A stretch of 64,000 nucleotides of DNA from Hippophae tibetana (taxonomy: Eukaryota; Streptophyta; Magnoliopsida; Rosales; Elaeagnaceae). The position numbers and the translations under genes were made by a program. The notes beneath the pieces were generated by a model. The model made no database searches, was not told the origin of the DNA, and saw nothing but the letters and a program-made list of their open reading frames with translations. Below, in pieces: positions 36,085 to 49,771 of the stretch. Position 1 is the stretch's first letter, and every line of letters starts with the position of its first letter. The stretch covers positions 23,965,001-24,029,000 of the forward strand of contig CM072803.1 in assembly GCA_037013495.1 (NCBI GenBank), written 5' to 3'.

Positions 36085-39000
36085 TTATATCGGCAATGGT
36101 TCAATCAACAAGGAAGTGACAACATCTTTGAGCACTGGTCCATTGTCGGTGAAGCAATTTTCATCTTTGTAAAGAACATCTGCAAGTTGATCAAATGCAA
36201 CAAAACGGCCTAGGATAGACATCGACAAATCATTAGGCCCTATACACTCTTCATTTGTATCCTTCCAACGATTTACTATTATCTTGTTGAGTTCCTCACA
36301 TGACTTTTGTTTTGACACACCATATTGTTTCGTGTAACATTCAACAATTGTAACAACATATCCTTTCTTTTTATCAAGCTGAAAAGTAAAATATTAGAAT
36401 AAAATTTAAGAATATAATAAAAATAATTATTTATAATCATATAATAAAAAAATCTTTACATACTATTAATTTTAAATCAACTGATATATATATAGTTATT
36501 TAATTATTTACCTCATAGCCAGCTATGTCATTCATCAACTTGGCAATAACAGAAGAAGCCTTCATAATCTTTGGATTAGTGAATAACCAATCAAAAGTTT
36601 TCTTGGTTACTGTTTCAGAACTCATGCCAACCAAAGCAAAAGTGAAGAGCAAGGGGCAGACACTAACTATATAAACCACATCCATATGCTCTTCAATAGT
36701 AGGGATATATTTTTGATTCAACCATTGAGCTTCTTTTAGGTAGCCTCTCACCAAGGATTTCATCTGCACGCGTTTAATTAAGTCATTATTATTATTTGTA
36801 TAATTTATTTACATGCGTGCATACTATATGATATAGACACGGTTAAATTTATTTTTCTTAATTTTATAAGTAATACACCTAAAACTTTATTTGTTGATAA
36901 TTAAGATGGGACACGTGTCCTCCTCACTTATAAATAGATCTGCCTCTATTTACGGGTCAATTTCGTCTGGATGGAACTTAAACCGACCCATTAACATCCC
37001 TAGCTAGTACTATGATATGAAAAAAGTATCAAACACACATACAGCTTCTTTGGCATAATAAACTCGATAGGTTGTTCCTTGCTTTTCCATCTCATCCTCG
37101 AGCTCTTTATAGAAGTCCAAAACTGCTTGGTAACATGGTTGCATATATTTTGGAAGTTTATCCATAAAGCTAATGTCCCACCTATATATTACAAAATACA
37201 AAATATTTATTCTTCCAAATTAGCTACTGAGAAGTTAAAATTACAAAAAAAGGAATAATTAATATTGATAAGACAAAATATATAAAACCTCTCAAATGCT
37301 TCTGTAAAAACTGTGAGTTCTTCGAGGGTACCGTATGCATCATATATATCATCAATGATGGTGTCAAAGGCTAAAGCTTTAGCTACTAATCTTCTAGAAT
37401 TTGTGTATTGGGGTTCGCATGAGATTCCCATTGAGACTAGGTAGGACTCTACCATTCTGTCTTTAGTAAAAGATAACTTTGCAGCCAACCCCAAATCCTT
37501 CCACCATCTGAGCATAATATATTAATCTACTATATTAATAATTAATTATCACATTTATTATATTTTATAGGCTTTAATACACTAATATTTAATTCCTATA
37601 TTATTTTTAATTATAAACTTTGATTCCTTATTATCTTTCTCATGATTTAATTAGTCTCAAAATTAAAATAACTTAATTAAACATCAAATTCAAAAATGTA
37701 TCATGTGTATTTCTTAATCATATGAGAATAAATTAATTCAAGTTAAATATTTAACTTGAGGTGAAATTAACCTCGAATATGACTTGATCATGGTCAATTT
37801 TTACTCACAAGTTCAATTTTAAAACTAAATTTGTTAATATTAAAAAATAATATTATGACCAGAATTAGAGAAAAAAAATATAGGAACTATGTTAGTGTAG
37901 CTAGTTTAGCCTATATTTTATAATAATCATAATATGTATATGTATATATATAATTACCTTTGTAAGATGCTTAGTTCCTTTTTGTACAATGACTGAGCAA
38001 GATTGAAGTCTAACTTTGCCAGTTTTAGTAAAACTTGGTTATGAGAGTCTATATCTTTGTAAATAGACATGTAACGCTTGGCCTCTAACCTTGGTATACC
38101 CTTCCTTAGTTGTTGCTTAAGGGAATGTTGTATTTGTGCAGCCAAATAATCACATTTTACAGAGCTCAGTTTTATAGACTGAAGATGAGTGGTTGTAAAG
38201 GCAAGGGCCTCATCTAGTAAATCTTCTCCATTAACACTCCATTGTGCAGCTTCATAGAATCCTAACAATGAAGGCACATCTGAGACTAAGCTGTCTTTGA
38301 AATTCCCTTTATCATCTTTGAACTTGTTGAATATCTCTGTTTTATTTCAACAATAATTAAAATATTATGAGATCCAAAAATATCATTAACTGTAAGAATC
38401 AATGATTTATGATTTTGATTTTCATATTTTTTTAAAAATACTTTAGTAATTCATAAATCTTTAAAAAGAAGATTTCAAAATAAAGTTTCAGATTTCTAAT
38501 TTGTTTTTTTTTCATTTTCATAAAAAAAAAAAATTATTAAGTAAAACAGTTTTCAAGACTTTAATATGGATAAATATTGGAAGATAATAATTAAAAATAT
38601 AAATAATCATAAACAATAATAAAAAAAATCTTAGTTTTTTAAGTATTCAGAAAAAAAAATCATAAATTATATAGTTTTAGAAACAATCATATAAGTATAT
38701 TTTTTCTAAAAATTATTAAATAAAAATTGTTTTCTTAATACAACACAACTCGATCGTAATTCGGATTCCAATCCAAAACCTTCAATATGCTCCAATGAGT
38801 TTGATGCTAGCCATTAAAAGAAGTCAATAGAGCACATTATAATTATTTTCACAAAAAAATCAAAATTAAAAAATTAATAAATAATAAATTACAATCAAAA
38901 TTGTTATCACTCACATTTTAAAAAGATAGAAATCAAAATAAAAAAATAAAAAATCGTTGATTAAGATTAGATGAGAAAAAAATTAAAGTTAAAAATTAAA

Positions 39001-39695
39001 ATATATGTTTGTCAAATTATGTTTAAAAGCAATCGGTCATTAAAGATTAGAGAAAATCATATTCTTAATTACCAGATGTTACGTTATAACCGTTGCTTCT
39101 CAGCAAACGAAAGCAAAGTGAAGCATTGTAGAGATTTTCATCCTCGTGATAATGATAAGAAGTATATATATGATGCAATGCTTCTTGTATTTCTTTTTCA
39201 AAGTAATAGGCTACGCCTAAACGTTGAACCTCATCGATTAGCTTCAACTGCCTTAGGGGTTGATCTGAACAAGCTAACAGTTCCTTTCTCACTTGTTTAT
39301 TTAATTCCTCAACTTCTTGTTGTTTCTCATATATCTACACCATAATTATATGTTATTTACGAATATAAAAAGAGAATAAGTGAATGTTTTAAATTATTTC
39401 GTATCATTAGTTAGGTTAAATAATGCAGTTTTTTTTTTCTTTAATATTATTATGTTACGAACAAATAACAATACAATAACAATAAAACTAAATTATTAAA
39501 AAAAAAATAAGTAAAATCTCTAACATAACTAATTAAAGTAAATATTTTAAATATATTTGAAATGTATTTTTTTCCCACCATTTCATGATCATCACTATCA
39601 GAGTTGAGGAACATGTCACTCCATAAGCTGGGTCGAAAGCCAGCAATTGGCCTCTTGACTTGGGATTGAGCAGCTGAGAGTAGTTGAGTAGACAT
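36085..39695 (-). CDS. TPS-a type sesquiterpene synthase, intact copy 2
   Basis: Seven exons in transcript order: 39579-39695, 39073-39334, 37958-38336, 37289-37507, 37043-37181, 36512-36763 and 36085-36378. They total 1662 nt, 553 aa, with all phases matching and exon sizes (219, 139, about 250) typical of class III plant terpene synthases. There is no plastid transit peptide; R-P-x8-W lies near residue 15. DDIYD in exon 4 (IIDDIYDAYGTLEE) binds Mg and starts ionisation of the diphosphate, most likely farnesyl diphosphate in the cytosol. Two motifs depart from the norm. The usual RxR before DDxxD is TKDR (Lys for the first Arg), and the second metal site reads N-D-I-A-G-Y-E-L-D, with Gly at the Ser/Thr place and Asp for the final Glu. 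The product cannot be told from sequence. Confidence 0.92.
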
Positions 39696-39732
39696 GGTAA
39701 TTTATCTGTAATTTGTTGTAGCTGTGATATAC

Positions 39733-39741
39733 GTATTTATA
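39733..39741 (-). promoter_or_regulatory. TATA box of terpene synthase copy 2
   Basis: TATAAATAC on the minus strand, 38 bases before the ATG, implying a very short leader. The same element with flanks (CCTATAAATACG) stands in front of copy 3 at about 53763-53775. A one-base variant (TGTAAATAC) is at about 63879-63889 for copy 4. Confidence 0.7.
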
Positions 39742-39789
39742 GGCAAGGTAAGAGAGTAAATTTTGTACCATAAAAAATATTCCACCAAT

Positions 39790-41594
39790 GACAAGGCGAA
39801 GAAAAATATCTCATTAATTTTGATACCATATTGATTTATGATATTATTTAAGTGTTATTTTTTTATAAAACATAAAAAAAAAAAAAAAAAATTTAATTTA
39901 TATTTTAATCTAATTATATATCTTTACCTAAAATTTATTATAATTATATTTTTTTATTTAATTTTTATTATATATAATAAATTAGAATTAAAGATATAGT
40001 ATAAAATTAATAAAAATATTACTTAATACAACGTAAAGTTAAAAATATAATATAGACTAAAGTAAAATTTTAGTAATCTAATAAATAATTCTTTTATAAT
40101 AATTAAATGCTTCAAAAAAATAATTGTCAAGGAATAATTGTTAATGAATTAATTAAAAAAATAATATTAAAAACACAAATTTCACTTATTTTGGGTGATT
40201 TTTGTGGAATGTTTTTGTTGGGTTTGTAAGATCGAGCTATAGGTGAAGGCTTGGTGGTGTTAATTGAAGAAATAACCCAAAAAAAAAACGCGAGTTAGCT
40301 GAATAGCATAACTCTATATATAAATTATTTGATATTTTTAAAAATATACAATAATATAATATTTTATATCAATAAAATTCAAGATTAATATAATATTTTA
40401 AAAATAAATAAATAAATAAATACTCAAAATAAAATAATATGCGTTACGATAAATATATTATAAAAATAATAAATAATACCTACAAATTACATAGACTAAT
40501 TAGTTTCTCTCACGTTCTAAGTTGCCATCTTTATTCAAACCTTCACTTGCTGACAACCACCGATGACTTAAGATGAGCTCATGAACTCACATGAGCTTGA
40601 CCTAGTGACCGACAAGCTCATTTAACAAAAATTGTATTAATGATAGTATTTTTAAATTATAATAATACCATTATGAACTATCACAAATAAAAAATATATC
40701 ATAAAATTATAATATTTATATAAACATTTTTGTTTATAAAAAATATAATTTTTTTTTATGTTTTGTATTTTAGAAGAATAAATTAGTCTATTCATGAATT
40801 GCTTAGCCTAATTTATACAATTCATTTAAAAATTAAGCTGTTTATCTCACTTAAATTTAAATTAACTGAATTTAGCTATAACTTATCAAAACATAAATGA
40901 GTTAAACTAATTCAATTTATTTTACCCTACTACTTTACAACAAATAAAATAAGAGTAAGGCTATATTTGTTTCATAGCTCTCTTCATGCAAAACAAAGGA
41001 AGCTTCCATACTGTGTTACCAAAAGTGAATGAGAATGAAGGAATAAAGTTGATTTCGATTGAGTTTGTTTATTTTACCTTTTGTTTTAAAAAAAAGGAAG
41101 AAGAATAACTCTAAATTATTATTTTAATTCTCAAATATAACCAAAATTTATTCCTCCAAATCCAATAGGTTTATTGAATCCCTTTCTTGATGCTATTTTT
41201 ATTAATTTTTCAATTAAGACAAAATTACTCTTAATAAACTTAAAAAAATCTCTAGAATGACCATAAATTAAATATAAGTAGAATGTGGAGAAGTAGAACC
41301 AAGTTTCCTAACACTTTATATTATAATAATTTATTATTATTAGTATTATTGTTCTATCTACGGTAAAACATAAGGTACGATTGTATACTAATAACAAATG
41401 GATGCATAAAGTTATTATTTAAGGAGTAATAAATTTATTTTATTTTTATGTGTAGTGCGTAAAAACAAAGAAAAAAATTATATTAAAATAACATTTTTAT
41501 AATTAAATATAGCATTGGTATATGAAAGTTCTTTATCAATTTATTATCAGCGTTAAGGATTGATAGGTTCATCAAGTTATAATATGATTTAATT
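39790..41594. other. Spacer left of Copia fossil
   Basis: No gene. AT-rich, including a poly-A run at 39872-39889. The segments 40190-40310 and 40430-40570 match 47410-47655 and 48360-48570, so part of this is a dispersed repeat interrupted by about 120 bases of AT-rich DNA. Confidence 0.5.
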
Positions 41595-41768
41595 TGTTAA
41601 AAATACTTGATGATTGCATTATATTTTGTCAGTTAAGGAATATACATGATGCAATTATATATGAGTTACGAGTAAACTAGATATGTCTAAAGTAAACTAG
41701 ATTTCTATTAGCATATATGATATACATTAAGAGATATACATTGATATATTATTAAATATACATTAACA
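41595..41768 (-). repeat. Copia 3' LTR
   Basis: Begins TGTTAAAAAT and ends CATTAACA on the plus strand. The polypurine tract lies directly to its right. Confidence 0.85.
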
Positions 41769-44700
41769 ACCCCTCTCAAACTCAAGGTAGATGTGAGATC
41801 AGCTTGAGGTTGTCAATCAAATTACGAGTACGTCCTTTAAGAAGTGTCTCAGTGAAGATATCTGCAATTTGGTCGTTGGAGGAGACGAGGAAAAGCTTGA
41901 GAGCACTATGGGAAAGATGAGAACGAATAAAGTGACAACCAATCTTGATGGTTTAGTCCGTTCATGGAAGACATCATTGTGAGCAATATAAATGACACTT
42001 TGATTGTCACAATAAAAGAGAGTAGTAGAGGATGTGGACACACCTAAATCCCTAAGAATGCATCGTAGTCAAAGGAGCTCAAATGTGATATTAGCAAGAG
42101 CACGATATTCTGCTTCGGTACTGGAGCATGCCACGAAGGTTTGTTTCTCACTTCGCCAAGAAATCAAAGAAGAACCAAGGAGAAAACAATAACCTGTAGT
42201 GGACTTACGATCAGTGGGATCTCCTACCCAATCAACATCAGAGAATGCACGAAGTACAAGAGGAGACTGAGCTGAGTAGAAAATGCCATGGAAGAGAGTG
42301 CCCTTCAAGTATCGTAGAATGCGTAGAACAACAACATAATGAGTCGATCGTGGAGTAGAAAGATACTGGCTCACCTGATGAATAACATAATACATGTCTG
42401 GATGAGTAACTATAAGATAAATTAGGCTACCAACCAATCGACTGTAAAGAGAGGGATCAAACAATGGTTTTCCCCCCTAAGGGTGTCAGATGCCCATTAA
42501 GTTCAACTGGAGTGTCAACTGTTTTGCTATCAATCAGTCCAGCTTGAGATAAAAGGTTAGATGCATACTTGGCTTGAGTAATATAAAGACCATCCGTGGA
42601 ACGAGTGATCTCAAGACCTAAGAAATAGTTAGATGTCCAAGGTTTTTCATCTCAAACTACTCATTAAGAAAATCCTTAAGTTCTTGAATGCCACTGAAGT
42701 CATCACCAGTTATGATCATATCATCCACATATAGGAGAAGAAAAATGATGTCTTTATCATTGCGATGAATAAATAAGGTAGAATCATAAGGACTGGCAGT
42801 GTAACCCAAGCTAAGGATGGTGGAGCTGAGCTTGGCAAACCACGCTCGTGGAGCTTGTTTAAGGCCATAAAGTGCACGTAAAAATAAACCTTGTTTGTTT
42901 CAACAGAAAGACCATGATGAGGTTGCATATAGACTTCTTCATTTAGATCCTCATTAAGGAATGCATTTTTAACATCCATCTAAAAAAGGTCCCATTTACT
43001 GGCAACGACAACAACTAAGAGGGTACAAATAAAGGAAATATGGGAAATTAGAGAAAAAGTCTCTTCATAATCAATCTCATACTCTTGCGTAAAACCTTTT
43101 GCAATAAGATAAGCCTTGTAGCGTTCGATGGACCCATCAAAGCAAGTCTTGATCTTATAGATCCACTTACAACCAATAACAAACTGACTAGGAAGGAGAG
43201 TAATCAGATCCCAAGTATAGTTTTTGGTTAATGCATTAATTTCTTCTTTCATTGCAATCTTCCATAAAGGGTTAGTAGATGCCTCACGATAGGTGTGAGG
43301 CTTATATAGTGTAGTAAGGGCAGTGTAACAATGATAGTCAAGCAAATGTGCAGGAATGGATCTTACCCGGGTTGAGTGGCGAGTTGAAATGTCTTGTGGA
43401 GGATCTTTAGCTAGAGTAGAAGTAGGTGACTTATGCTCAAGATGGGGTAGCTTATCATTAACCTATTCTTCTACAAAGAAGGATCAGGAGTAGCTGTAGA
43501 AGGAACATGAGACCTATTTGGAAAGATTTCTAAAACATTTGAGTTAGTTAGGAAAGAACAAAAGTGAGAAAGTTCAACAAATAAGTGGTGTTCCCAAAAG
43601 ACAACATTACGGGAACACGAAAACGATGCGAGATAGGATCATAACATCGATACCTTTTTTTATTTTCAACATAACCAAGAAAACAACAAAGTCTAGATCG
43701 AGGCTCAAGTTTGTTGTGTTCATGAGCCTGAAGAAGAACAAAACAGACAGATCCGAATGAACAATGGTAATAATAGTCAGGGGATGATCCAAAAAGGCGC
43801 TCATATGGAGTTTGATTATGAATGAAAGGGCTTGGAAGGCAATTAATGACATGAAAAACATGAAGAGCACCTTCACCCCAAAATGGGACAGAAACTTTGG
43901 CAGAAAGAAGAAGAGCACATACAGTGTCAAGAATGTGACAAAGTTTTCTTTTGGCTCGACCATTTTGTTAAGAGGTGTTGGGATAGGTTAGATGTTGTAT
44001 AGTGTCATAGGAATGTAATAGAGCTTGAATTTTTTTTTGAGTATATTCAAGAGCATTATCAGATCCAAAAGTTTTGATATGTTTGGAGAATTATGTTTCA
44101 ACCATTTTTGCAAAGTTACTATATATTGATAAGATTTCAGAACGAGATTTCATAGGAAAGATCCAACTATAATGAGAATAATCATCAATAAAAGCAACAA
44201 AATATCGAGATCCACCAATACTAGTAACAGGATAAGATCCCCAAACATTAGAATAAATTAAATCAAAAATATTATTAGAGATAGATTCACTATTATTGAA
44301 AGGTAAAGTTAGATGTTTTCCTAACTGATATGAAGTACAATCAAAATTATCTTTGGACACAGAACCTAACAGACCTTTAGAAGCTAACTGTTGTACTCGA
44401 GTGGATAGGGCATGACCAAGACGAGAATGCCAAAGTGCGACAGAAGGTAAGTAAGAAACTACAATAGCTGTAGCAGCAACAGAGGCAGGAGCAATAGGTG
44501 GAAGATGAAGATTGTTCATGGGAAACATACACCCGACCCTAGGACCGATTCCAAGCTCTTGCCTCATCCTTGGATCCTACACAATACACCCAGAAGTCAA
44601 AAATGAGGTGATATCCTAGTATAGCTAATTGGCTCACAGTGTATAAATTATAGGATAAGTCAGGTACATGGAAGATCCTAGGAACAGAAAGGTTAGAGGT

Positions 44701-46578
44701 CGAAACAAAACCTAGATTATTCCCATGCATGGTAGAACCATCAATTATATGAATATTAAGAGAATGTGGTACAAGGTAAAGTTTGGAGAATAAATATGAG
44801 TGAGGTGTCATGTGATTACAATATGCAGAATCAAAAAGCCAAGTTTGAGACTTACCGGGCAGAACTAAGAGAGTAGTGAAAAGAGATGCATTACCAGCCA
44901 TTTGAATAGCCTGAGTTATGATCTTCTGTAGTTTAGTGGGGGAGAGGTTGATAGTGGATCCATAAGACTGGGACTCTGCTGAACTGGAAGGCATCAGCGG
45001 AGTAGGCTCAGTATTAGCAACAACAATAGTAGATTTGTTACGACGGTAACAAGTCTCAATAGTATGACCATGACGCTTGCAATAATTGCAAAACATTTTG
45101 TTGCTCTGCCTACGACGATTGTTATAGCCAGAGGAATCACTTGATTGTTGAGGTTGCTCAATAGTAGGAGCAGAAGGAGTAATAGCCAAAACATTAAATT
45201 TATGTTGGGCTTGAAGAGTTACAAGTCAAGCTTCTTCTCTAACCAACTCGTTTACAGTAGTATCAAGAGAGGGAAGAGGACTACGATTAAGAAAATGACT
45301 TAAGATGGGCTCAAAGTCCTTGTGAAGTGACATCAGGAACATAGAGACAAAATTCATCCCTAACTGTAGCATATTTTTGAGCATCTGTTGAGCATGCCCA
45401 AATTGGATCACAAAAGTCAATTTGGTCCCAAAGGAAGCGAAGTTTATCATAGTAGTCATTGCTGGATTTCCCTAGTTCATGTCGAAGTTGATGCAATTCA
45501 ACTACTAACTGATATTTCATGGATATGTGAGTAGTGGAGTACCTTTTGGCCAACATTTTCCATGCTGATTTGGCATCATCAAAGCTGCCCAACAGATTAG
45601 AGATGAAGGGAATGAAAGTATTCTGAATCCATGTGACTATCATGTGGTTGTGACTATCCCATTCAATTATGCAATCAAGGAAAGTAGCATCTTCTTCACT
45701 TGCTCTTTTGACAGGAATGATAATTACACCAGTACAATAATGCCAGAGCATACAACCCTTAAGAAAACTACACATAGCTTAAGACCATGATAAGTAATTC
45801 TTCGTCCCCTCCAATACAATATTGATGGGACAAGGAATAAAAACATCTTTTTTATTCATTTGTAAACACAATATACAAAAATGGACTGCAAAAACGAGGT
45901 CTACGTAAAAAACTGGGTCAAGATGACCAGAATTGCAAAAGTCAACTATTAGAGTCAATGGTCAACGGTGATGTCAACAAAAGCGATGATGATGTCATCC
46001 CTAAGGATGTGTCACTGATGATGTCACGGGATCAGAGTGTGGTGTGTGAGGCACGTGAATCTGACGCTCAGTTTCTATTGGTGGCACGTCCGGGCGTGTG
46101 AGGCCTCCGATGATTGCGAGACTTCCATGGTTGTGTAGATTTGGTCGAGCCGATCATAGTGGTATCTGTAGAAAGGTTGTCAAAATAGGATTCACGGCAG
46201 CTTTTGGTTTCAGTTGGCAGCGTGTGAGGAAGTTGTGCGGTTCCTTTGAGAGGTGCATGTGGGAGCGTGCGGTCTTCGATGGTTTCCCGAATTCCATGGT
46301 TTTGTAGATCGGGGCGATACGGTCATTGTAGTACTTGTATAAATGTTATCGGAGCAAGATGCACGACGGAGACGATGATTACAGTGGTCTATGTGGTGCA
46401 GGACTCTTCAACAACGACGGGTGTAGGCCCGGAACCTAAGGACATGGCTGAAAAGCGTCAGAGATTGAATGGTGAATGGATGCAGCGACTGTTGTGATAG
46501 CGGAAGCTATAAGGGTAGAGTAACACCAGAAGAGACAAAATTGCTAGTAGAAAGATAAGAGCAATTGCTCTGATACCA

Positions 46579-46743
46579 TGTTAGAAATAATTGTATTTTG
46601 TTCTGTCTGTTAAGAAATATACATGATGCTTTTATATAGGAGTTACGAATAAACTAGATATATCTAAGGTAAACTAGATTTTTATTAGTAAATATGATAA
46701 ATTAAGAGATATACATTGATATATTACTAGATATACATTAACA
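46579..46743 (-). repeat. Copia 5' LTR
   Basis: Begins TGTTAGAAAT and ends CATTAACA on the plus strand. The tRNA-Met type primer site is directly to its left. Confidence 0.88.
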
Positions 46744-48569
46744 TAATTAAATAATTTTTTGAACCCAACGAGTTGGGTTGGTTTGTATGAAAAACGTGGA
46801 CATACGGTTTGTATGAAAAATGTGGACATACGGTTGGCATGAAAAACGTTGATACAAGTCAAGTCAAGTTTTGGAAATTAGTTTGAGTTTAATGCACTTG
46901 TGGCATAATGTCTTGATTTAATGTTTGAGCATCACATGGTATTCCTGACACAAGCAACGACTTGACTTTGTTAACCTTAACGTGATCATCTGCATGGTGA
47001 TCGACATCCATTTTTATTAACTTCTACTTAACACAATCATGCTCTATAAGAGTAGCTTCATTTCAGTTTTGTAGATATCTCATTAATTAAGATTGCTAAA
47101 TATGAATGAATTGGGAATGAATATGGTTTTCTTCCATTTGTCATTTTTTACAAAAATATATGTAATAAACTTTAATATAATATTAATGACTTTAATTTTA
47201 TAATTATCTATTTAATTGTTAAGTATAATTATATTGTATAAAATAAAAATTATATAATCGTGTATAAATTTGATATTAATAATAATAGTTGATAAAATAT
47301 AAAATGAGTATTATTTAAACAAACATAGGTATGTATGTAATATTTTTTTTATATATAAAAATATGTTAAAATTTTGATATAAGATAGGTATACGTTAAAA
47401 ATTTAAAATATATGTGTGATTTTTGTGGAATGTTTTTTGTTGGGTTTGGAAGATCCAGCTGTAGGTGAGGATCGGTGGTGTAAGGCTGAAGAAATAACCA
47501 AAAAAAAATGAGTGAGATAAAATAATATGATTTATGATAAATATATTATAAAAATAATAAATAAGACCTCCAAATTAAATAGACTAATTAGTTTCTCCCA
47601 CGTTCTAAGTTGCCATCTTTATTCGAACCTTCACTTGCTGACAACCACCGATGACGAAGGGATGATATAGAAATTAATTATTTCTTGGTGACACTCTTTC
47701 GTTGAAAATGATAACGTAAGAAGAGTAGGGTCAACTAGTTTTGGGATTAATTATCAAAAGTGTATTAATTTTTTAATAAAATAATACACTTAATGCACTT
47801 GTAAACCTTTAGATAAATATCACTGTTAGCATTTTAAAAGCTTAAAATAGCACGAAAAAATACTTAAAAATATCTGCGTGATCAACATCCATTTTTAAAG
47901 GTCAAAATAGCACGAAAAAATCTTGATTTAATTTTTGAGAATCACGTGGTAGCAACCTGACACGAACAACGACTTGACTTTGTTAACCTTAATGGGATCA
48001 TCTTCGTGGTCGACATCCATTTTATTAACTTCTACTTAACACAATCCTGCTCTGTAAGAGCAGCTTCATTTCAGTTTTGTAGATACCTCATTAATTAAGA
48101 TTGCTAAACATGAATAAATTGGGAATGAAGATGGTTTTCATCCATTTGTCAAGTACGAAACTTTAATATAATATTAGTGACTTTGATTTTATAATTATAT
48201 ATTTTGTTATGAAATATAATTATATTGTATAAAATAAAAATTATATAATCGTATATAAATTTGATAGTAATAATCATAGTTAATAAAATATAAAATGAGT
48301 ATTATTTAAATAAATATACGTTAAAAATTTGATATAAAATATAGACATGTTAAAAATTTAAAAATAAATAGGTGATTTTTTGTGGAATGTGTTTTGTTGG
48401 GGTTGAAAGATCTAATTATAGGTGAAGAATCCGTTGTGTAAGGTTTAAGAAATAACCCAAAAAAACGTGAGATAAAATAATATGATTTATGATGAATATA
48501 TTATAAAATTAATAAATAACACATCTAAATTAAATAGACTAATTAGTTTCTCTCACATTCTAAGTTATG
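46744..48569. repeat. Tandem duplication of about 1 kb, AT-rich
   Basis: The 46890-47655 interval recurs as 47905-48570, with shared landmarks such as CGACTTGACTTTGTTAACC, TAATTAAGATTGCTAAA and GACTAATTAGTTTCTC. Its second half also matches 40190-40570. No coding content. It is probably part of an unrecognised dispersed repeat that duplicated locally. Confidence 0.7.
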
Positions 48570-48985
48570 ATGCTCAAGAAATTTATAGGATGGAGTATTA
48601 GAGACATTAGAGGTATTAGTCCAACTATATGTGTGCATAAAATTAATTTAGAGGATAATACCGAACCTGTTAGAGAAACCTAGAAAAAAATTAATTCTAC
48701 TAAAATTTTAAAACTCTACGAGGTTAGAGTTATTTATCATATTGCTTTTAGCAAGTGAGTTAGTCCACTACACGTGGTACTCAAGAAATTAGGAATTACC
48801 GTGGTGAAAAATGATAAGAATGAACTAGTGCCTACTAGAGTCATCATAGGATAAGGGATGTGTATTGACTTTCGAAAATTGAATATATACAATGAGAAAG
48901 ATCATTTTCTCTTTCCTTTTATTGATCAAATATTTGAAAGATTACTTGGGCATGATTTTTATTATTTTATTTGAAAGTTTATAAA
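48570..48985 (+). mobile_element. Ty3/Gypsy (Athila-like) reverse transcriptase scrap
   Basis: The translated plus strand shows the start of a Gypsy reverse transcriptase (VVKNDKNELVPTRV, then CIDFRKLN, then KDHFLFPFIDQ), the spacing and wording of Athila/Tat-type elements. No LTR or other domain is attached. It is a broken, old fragment. Confidence 0.78.
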
Positions 48986-49771
48986 ATGCGAATCTAATTA
49001 ATCTAGAGGGATGAATAGGTTATTTTCAATTTTTATCATTGTATAATTTAATAACCCAAATAAAACGGTTAGACATGCAATCACATGTAAAAATAAAGTG
49101 TAAAAATGAAAAAAATAACATACAATATTTTAAGGTGCAAACAACCTAGGTCATAACCATGACCTAAGAGAAAAACCACCGATCCACCAGACCAGCTAAA
49201 TTTTCACTATGAAAACTAAATGTTCAAGTACAAACTAGGTCTTATACTAACTTCTCTAAGATACTACCTCAATGTACCTTACTTATGAGTCATTTCTCTA
49301 GTTTCACAGCTTCTAATATTAGTGTGAGCGATTTCCAAACCAATGTTCCAATAAGTTTCCTGTCAATCAGATACATTCACAAATCAACTACAAAAAGAGT
49401 TAGCACAAAACAACGAGTACTTATATTTGTTCTAGAACAAATTTAATAATGAATAATCATAACTAGATGATTCAAAACATGTCACTTAAATTAAATTAAC
49501 TAGCAAATTCTAGAACAAAAATATTAAGCACAAGTTCAATAAAAATAACTCCTTTGAAATTAATAATTAAACCAAATAATTATGATATGACACACATAAT
49601 TATTTGATGTAACAATTCAAGAACAAAAATAAAAAAAAAGTTATAAGAATATATGATCAAAACATCATAAACTAATTAAGCTTATTAATCAATCAAGCAC
49701 AACAACCAATGTTTGATAGATTAACCAAATAAAGAAACCTAAAGAATTATGACTTTATATTTAAAAAAAAA
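48986..49771. other. AT-rich spacer, no gene seen
   Basis: No open frame of note and no recognisable repeat, apart from a possible continuation of the Gypsy scrap at the left end. Confidence 0.5.

Larger units (their letters stand above)
41595..46743 (-). mobile_element. Ty1/Copia fossil, complete outline, minus strand
   Basis: LTRs are at 46579-46743 (5') and 41595-41768 (3'), with a perfect 5-bp target duplication TAATT on both sides (41590-41594 and 46744-46748). The primer site (TGGTATCA on the minus strand) and polypurine tract are in the expected places. Parts in order: gag (about 45.2-45.8 kb), CCHC zinc knuckle (near 45.06-45.1 kb), protease and GAG-pre-integrase (44.4-44.9 kb), integrase (43.6-44.4 kb), reverse transcriptase (42.6-43.35 kb) and RNase H (41.8-42.46 kb). 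It is broken, with more than ten breaks. The LTRs differ clearly from each other (roughly a tenth or more by eye), so it is older than the Copia in ARL1. Same family as 58659-63861. Confidence 0.93.
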
